Of a DNA stretch of 64,000 nt, positions 61,661 to 64,000 are shown piece by piece (the first letter of the stretch is position 1; every line of letters starts with the position of its first letter). The DNA is taken from positions 4,262,501-4,326,500 of the forward strand of contig NZ_CP047569.1 of NCBI RefSeq assembly GCF_009903625.1, in the 5' to 3' direction. The notes under the pieces were generated by a model. The model made no database searches and had not been told where the DNA came from. It worked only from the letters and a program-made list of their open reading frames with translations. This DNA is from Microbulbifer sp. ALW1 (GTDB taxonomy: Bacteria; Pseudomonadota; Gammaproteobacteria; Pseudomonadales; Cellvibrionaceae). Position numbers and translations under genes: made by a program.

Positions 61661-62671
61661 TTACAGGGAGCTCAGCTTGCTGTCGCCCTTGAGGCTGGCC
61701 GGCGGCCAGTTCTCAAGACGCATACCCAGGGACAAGCCACGGGAAGCCAGAACGTCCTTGATTTCGGTCAGGGACTTCTTACCCAGGTTCGGAGTCTTCA
61801 GCAGCTCTACTTCGGTACGCTGAATCAGGTCGCCGATGTAGTAGATGTTTTCTGCTTTCAGACAGTTAGCCGAACGCACGGTCAGTTCGAGGTCGTCAAC
61901 CGGGCGCAACAGCACCGGATCCACTTCCTCTTCCTTGGCTTCTGGCGCTGCATCCTTCTCGCCTTCCAGGTCCACAAACACTGCCAGCTGCTGCTGCAGG
62001 ATGGTGGCGGCGCGACGGATGGCTTCTTCCGGATCCAGGGTACCGTTGGTCTCCAGGTCCAGAACCAGCTTGTCCAGGTCGGTGCGCTGCTCTACACGAG
62101 CCGCTTCGACGCTGTAAGAAACGCGACGAACCGGGCCGAAAGAGGCGTCCAGCTGCAGGCGGCCAATGGCGCGGGTCTCTTCTTCGTCTTCGCGACGGGC
62201 GTCGGCGGGCTGGTAGCCACGGCCGCGCGCAACGGTCAGACGCAGGTTGAGTTCCACATCGCCAGTAATGTTGGCGATCACGTGCTCAGGGTTCACGATT
62301 TCGATGTCGTGATCCACCTGGATGTCCCCAGCGGTAACCGCACCCGGGCCTTTCTTGCTCAGGCTCAGTACTGCCTGGTCCTTGCCGTGCATCACCACCG
62401 CAATTTCCTTCAGGTTGAGCAGGATTTCAATTACGTCTTCCTGCACACCTTCGATTGCGCTGTACTCGTGCTCAACACCGTCAATCTCGACTTCAGTGAC
62501 GGCGCAGCCCGGCATAGAGGACAGCAGGATGCGGCGCAGTGCGTTGCCGAGAGTGTGGCCAAAGCCACGCTCCAGCGGTTCCAGAACCACTTTGGCGTGG
62601 TTCTGGTTGTACTCGGTGACGTCAATACGACGAGGTGTCAAAAACTCGTTGACAGCAGTCTGCATAGCCAT
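61661..62671 (-). CDS. rpoA: RNA polymerase alpha subunit
   Basis: A 336-residue subunit. The N-terminal assembly domain (1-235) contains [32 protein letters not shown] flexible, acidic linker follows ([15 protein letters not shown]). The C-terminal domain (about 250-320) has the UP-element and activator-binding helices ([36 protein letters not shown]). The linker is slightly longer than in E. coli (329 residues overall). It lies between rpsD and rplQ in the usual order. Confidence 0.98.
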   Translation of the reverse strand: MAMQTAVNEFLTPRRIDVTEYNQNHAKVVLEPLERGFGHTLGNALRRILLSSMPGCAVTEVEIDGVEHEYSAIEGVQEDVIEILLNLKEIAVVMHGKDQAVLSLSKKGPGAVTAGDIQVDHDIEIVNPEHVIANITGDVELNLRLTVARGRGYQPADARREDEEETRAIGRLQLDASFGPVRRVSYSVEAARVEQRTDLDKLVLDLETNGTLDPEEAIRRAATILQQQLAVFVDLEGEKDAAPEAKEEEVDPVLLRPVDDLELTVRSANCLKAENIYYIGDLIQRTEVELLKTPNLGKKSLTEIKDVLASRGLSLGMRLENWPPASLKGDSKLSSL

Positions 62672-62710
62672 ACCTGTATTACAGTTTTATTCCTTAAATG
62701 GAACAGAGCC

Positions 62711-63331
62711 TTACTTGGAGTAGAGTTCCACGATAAGGTTTTCATTGATCTCTGCCGGCAGATCCACGCGATCCGGAACACGCTTGAAGGTACCTTCGAG
62801 CTTGCTCGCATTCACGTCTACCCACTCAACGTCACCGCGCTGTGCAGCGAGGGAAACGGAGTTCTGGATACGCATCTGCTTTTTGGCTTTCTCGCGGATA
62901 GCGATGACGTCGCCTTCTTTCACCTGGAAAGAAGGGATATTCACAGCGCTACCGTTAACCAGAATCGCCTTGTGAGATACCAGCTGACGCGCTTCTGCAC
63001 GAGTAGAGCCGAAGCCCATGCGGTAAACCACGTTGTCGAGACGCTTTTCCAGCAGTTGCAGCAGGTTTTCACCAGTTGCACCTTTCAGGCGCGCTGCTTC
63101 CTTATAGTAGTTACGGAACTGCTTTTCCAGCACGCCGTAGATACGACGTACTTTTTGTTTTTCACGCAGCTGAACGCCGTAGTCGGACAGGCGACCGCGA
63201 CCGGCGCCATGAACGCCAGGCTTGGTTTCCGCGCGGCACTTTGACTCGTGCGGGCGAACGCCACTTTTCAGCTGAAGATCGGTACCTTCCCGACGGGAAA
63301 GCTTACATTTTGGTCCAATATAACGTGCCAT
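62711..63331 (-). CDS. rpsD: 30S ribosomal protein S4
   Basis: A 206-residue primary 16S rRNA-binding protein, [21 protein letters not shown]. The S4 domain is at about 96-158 ([31 protein letters not shown]). Only two Cys are present in the N-terminal region, so it is the zinc-free form. In E. coli S4 represses translation of this operon by binding the rpsM leader; that leader lies outside the window. Confidence 0.98.
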   Translation of the reverse strand: MARYIGPKCKLSRREGTDLQLKSGVRPHESKCRAETKPGVHGAGRGRLSDYGVQLREKQKVRRIYGVLEKQFRNYYKEAARLKGATGENLLQLLEKRLDNVVYRMGFGSTRAEARQLVSHKAILVNGSAVNIPSFQVKEGDVIAIREKAKKQMRIQNSVSLAAQRGDVEWVDVNASKLEGTFKRVPDRVDLPAEINENLIVELYSK

Positions 63332-63346
63332 TTCGTCAACCCCCTC

Positions 63347-63736
63347 TTACACGCGACGTTTCTTGGGCGGACGACAACCATTATGCGGGATCGGCGTCAC
63401 GTCGGTGATGTTGGTGATCTTGTAGCCGCAGTTGTTCAGTGCGCGAACAGCAGATTCGCGACCGGGGCCAGGGCCCTTCACTTCGACATCAAGGTTTTTC
63501 AGGCCATATTCCTGAGCAGCAGTACCTGCGCGCTCAGCGGCAACCTGGGCTGCGAAAGGGGTACTCTTACGAGAACCGCGGAAACCGGAGCCACCAGCGG
63601 TAGCCCAGCTCAGAGTATTACCCTGGCGATCAGTGATCGTCACGATCGTGTTGTTGAACGATGCGTGGATGTGGGCAATACCGTCGACAACGGTCTTTTT
63701 GACCTTTTTGCGAACAGTAGTTTTTGGCTTAGCCAT
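63347..63736 (-). CDS. rpsK: 30S ribosomal protein S11
   Basis: A 129-residue platform protein with [40 protein letters not shown] and the C-terminal basic tail [15 protein letters not shown]. It lies 15 bp upstream of rpsD and 64 bp after rpsM. Confidence 0.98.
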   Translation of the reverse strand: MAKPKTTVRKKVKKTVVDGIAHIHASFNNTIVTITDRQGNTLSWATAGGSGFRGSRKSTPFAAQVAAERAGTAAQEYGLKNLDVEVKGPGPGRESAVRALNNCGYKITNITDVTPIPHNGCRPPKKRRV

Positions 63737-63800
63737 ACCTGTATCCTAAATCCTGTAACCAAGCTCCTGTTAAGGGAGCGTGTAAAGACTTGCTCGACTC

Positions 63801-64000
63801 TTACTTGCGAATCGGCTTACGCGGACCCTTACGGGTACGGGCGTTAGTCTTGGTGCGCTGACCGCGAAGCGGCAGACTGCGACGATGGCGCAGACCGCGG
63901 AAGCAACCCAGGTCCATCAAACGCTTGATGTTCATGGATACTTCACGACGAAGATCACCTTCAACGGTGAACTTGGCGACTTCGCCACGCACCGATTCCA
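63801..64000 (-). CDS. rpsM: 30S ribosomal protein S13, 5' part cut off by window end
   Basis: The C-terminal 66 residues of S13 are visible. They contain [51 protein letters not shown] (given in part), with the basic tail that contacts tRNA in the P site. The reading frame stays open to the window end, where the N-terminal half is missing. It is the first visible gene of the alpha operon. Confidence 0.97.
   Translation of the reverse strand, partial: ESVRGEVAKFTVEGDLRREVSMNIKRLMDLGCFRGLRHRRSLPLRGQRTKTNARTRKGPRKPIRK

Noticed and set aside
61586..63244. Long open frame antisense to rpoA and rpsD
   Set aside because: It mirrors conserved genes on the opposite strand, has no ribosome binding site of note and no recognisable domain. 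GC-rich codon bias opens such antisense frames.

Overview
The window is a gene-dense chromosomal segment of roughly 57% GC from a gammaproteobacterium. Gene content and order resemble the marine Cellvibrionales/Pseudomonadales; Microbulbifer or a close relative is my best guess. The support is long collinearity with Pseudomonas aeruginosa as I remember its map, a GH19 chitinase, and marine-type Pds sortase-system genes. The genus call is inference. I found no rRNA, tRNA, CRISPR array, insertion sequence or phage gene.

Layout. 1-3126 (minus): branched-chain amino acid genes ilvB-ilvN-ilvC, with ilvC cut by the window start and a structured leader upstream of ilvB. 3670-4158: a small periplasmic DUF4124 protein. 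4241-11237 (minus): clpB followed by an RND efflux adaptor and pump. 11482-14351: pgeF and rluD (minus), then bamD (plus). 14438-16084: nadE. 16188-26498: type IV pilus region, with the pilS-pilR two-component pair and a FimT-like pseudopilin on plus, and the minor pilin operon fimT-pilV-pilW-pilX-pilY1-pilE on minus. 26695-34580 (minus): murJ, ribF, ileS, lspA, fkpB, ispH. 34785-38986 (plus): a 46-residue membrane protein and the pdsO-pdsR-pdsS module. 39146-43906: rpsT, then proB, obgE, rpmA, rplU (minus) and ispB (plus). 44015-46202 (minus): galU and a phosphomannomutase gene. 46465-48289 (plus): fabA-fabB. 48370-52740 (minus): mannose-1-phosphate guanylyltransferase, an MFS transporter, ssb and a RmlD-like protein. 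52892-58255 (plus): uvrA and the 5-oxoprolinase genes pxpABC. 58485-60542: a secreted chitinase. 60773-64000 (minus): yeaC, then rplQ-rpoA-rpsD-rpsK-rpsM of the alpha ribosomal operon, with rpsM cut by the window end.

Two blocks match P. aeruginosa order: clpB through ispB, and ssb-MFS-uvrA towards rplQ-rpoA. Against that backbone the likely insertions are nadE (between bamD and pilS), the pds module (between murJ and rpsT), the guanylyltransferase gene (between the MFS gene and uvrA), and pxpABC, chitinase and yeaC (between uvrA and rplQ).

The most notable observations are a PilR-type activator that has lost the sigma-54 GAFTGA loop; two long imperfect palindromes between ribF and ileS that share a core but carry different, self-complementary arms; Pds regulators and PdsO without a sortase or target beside them, the kinase carrying a CBM9-like sensor region; a single-base frameshift in the normally essential murJ; and several short tandem duplications that sit exactly on start or stop codons.
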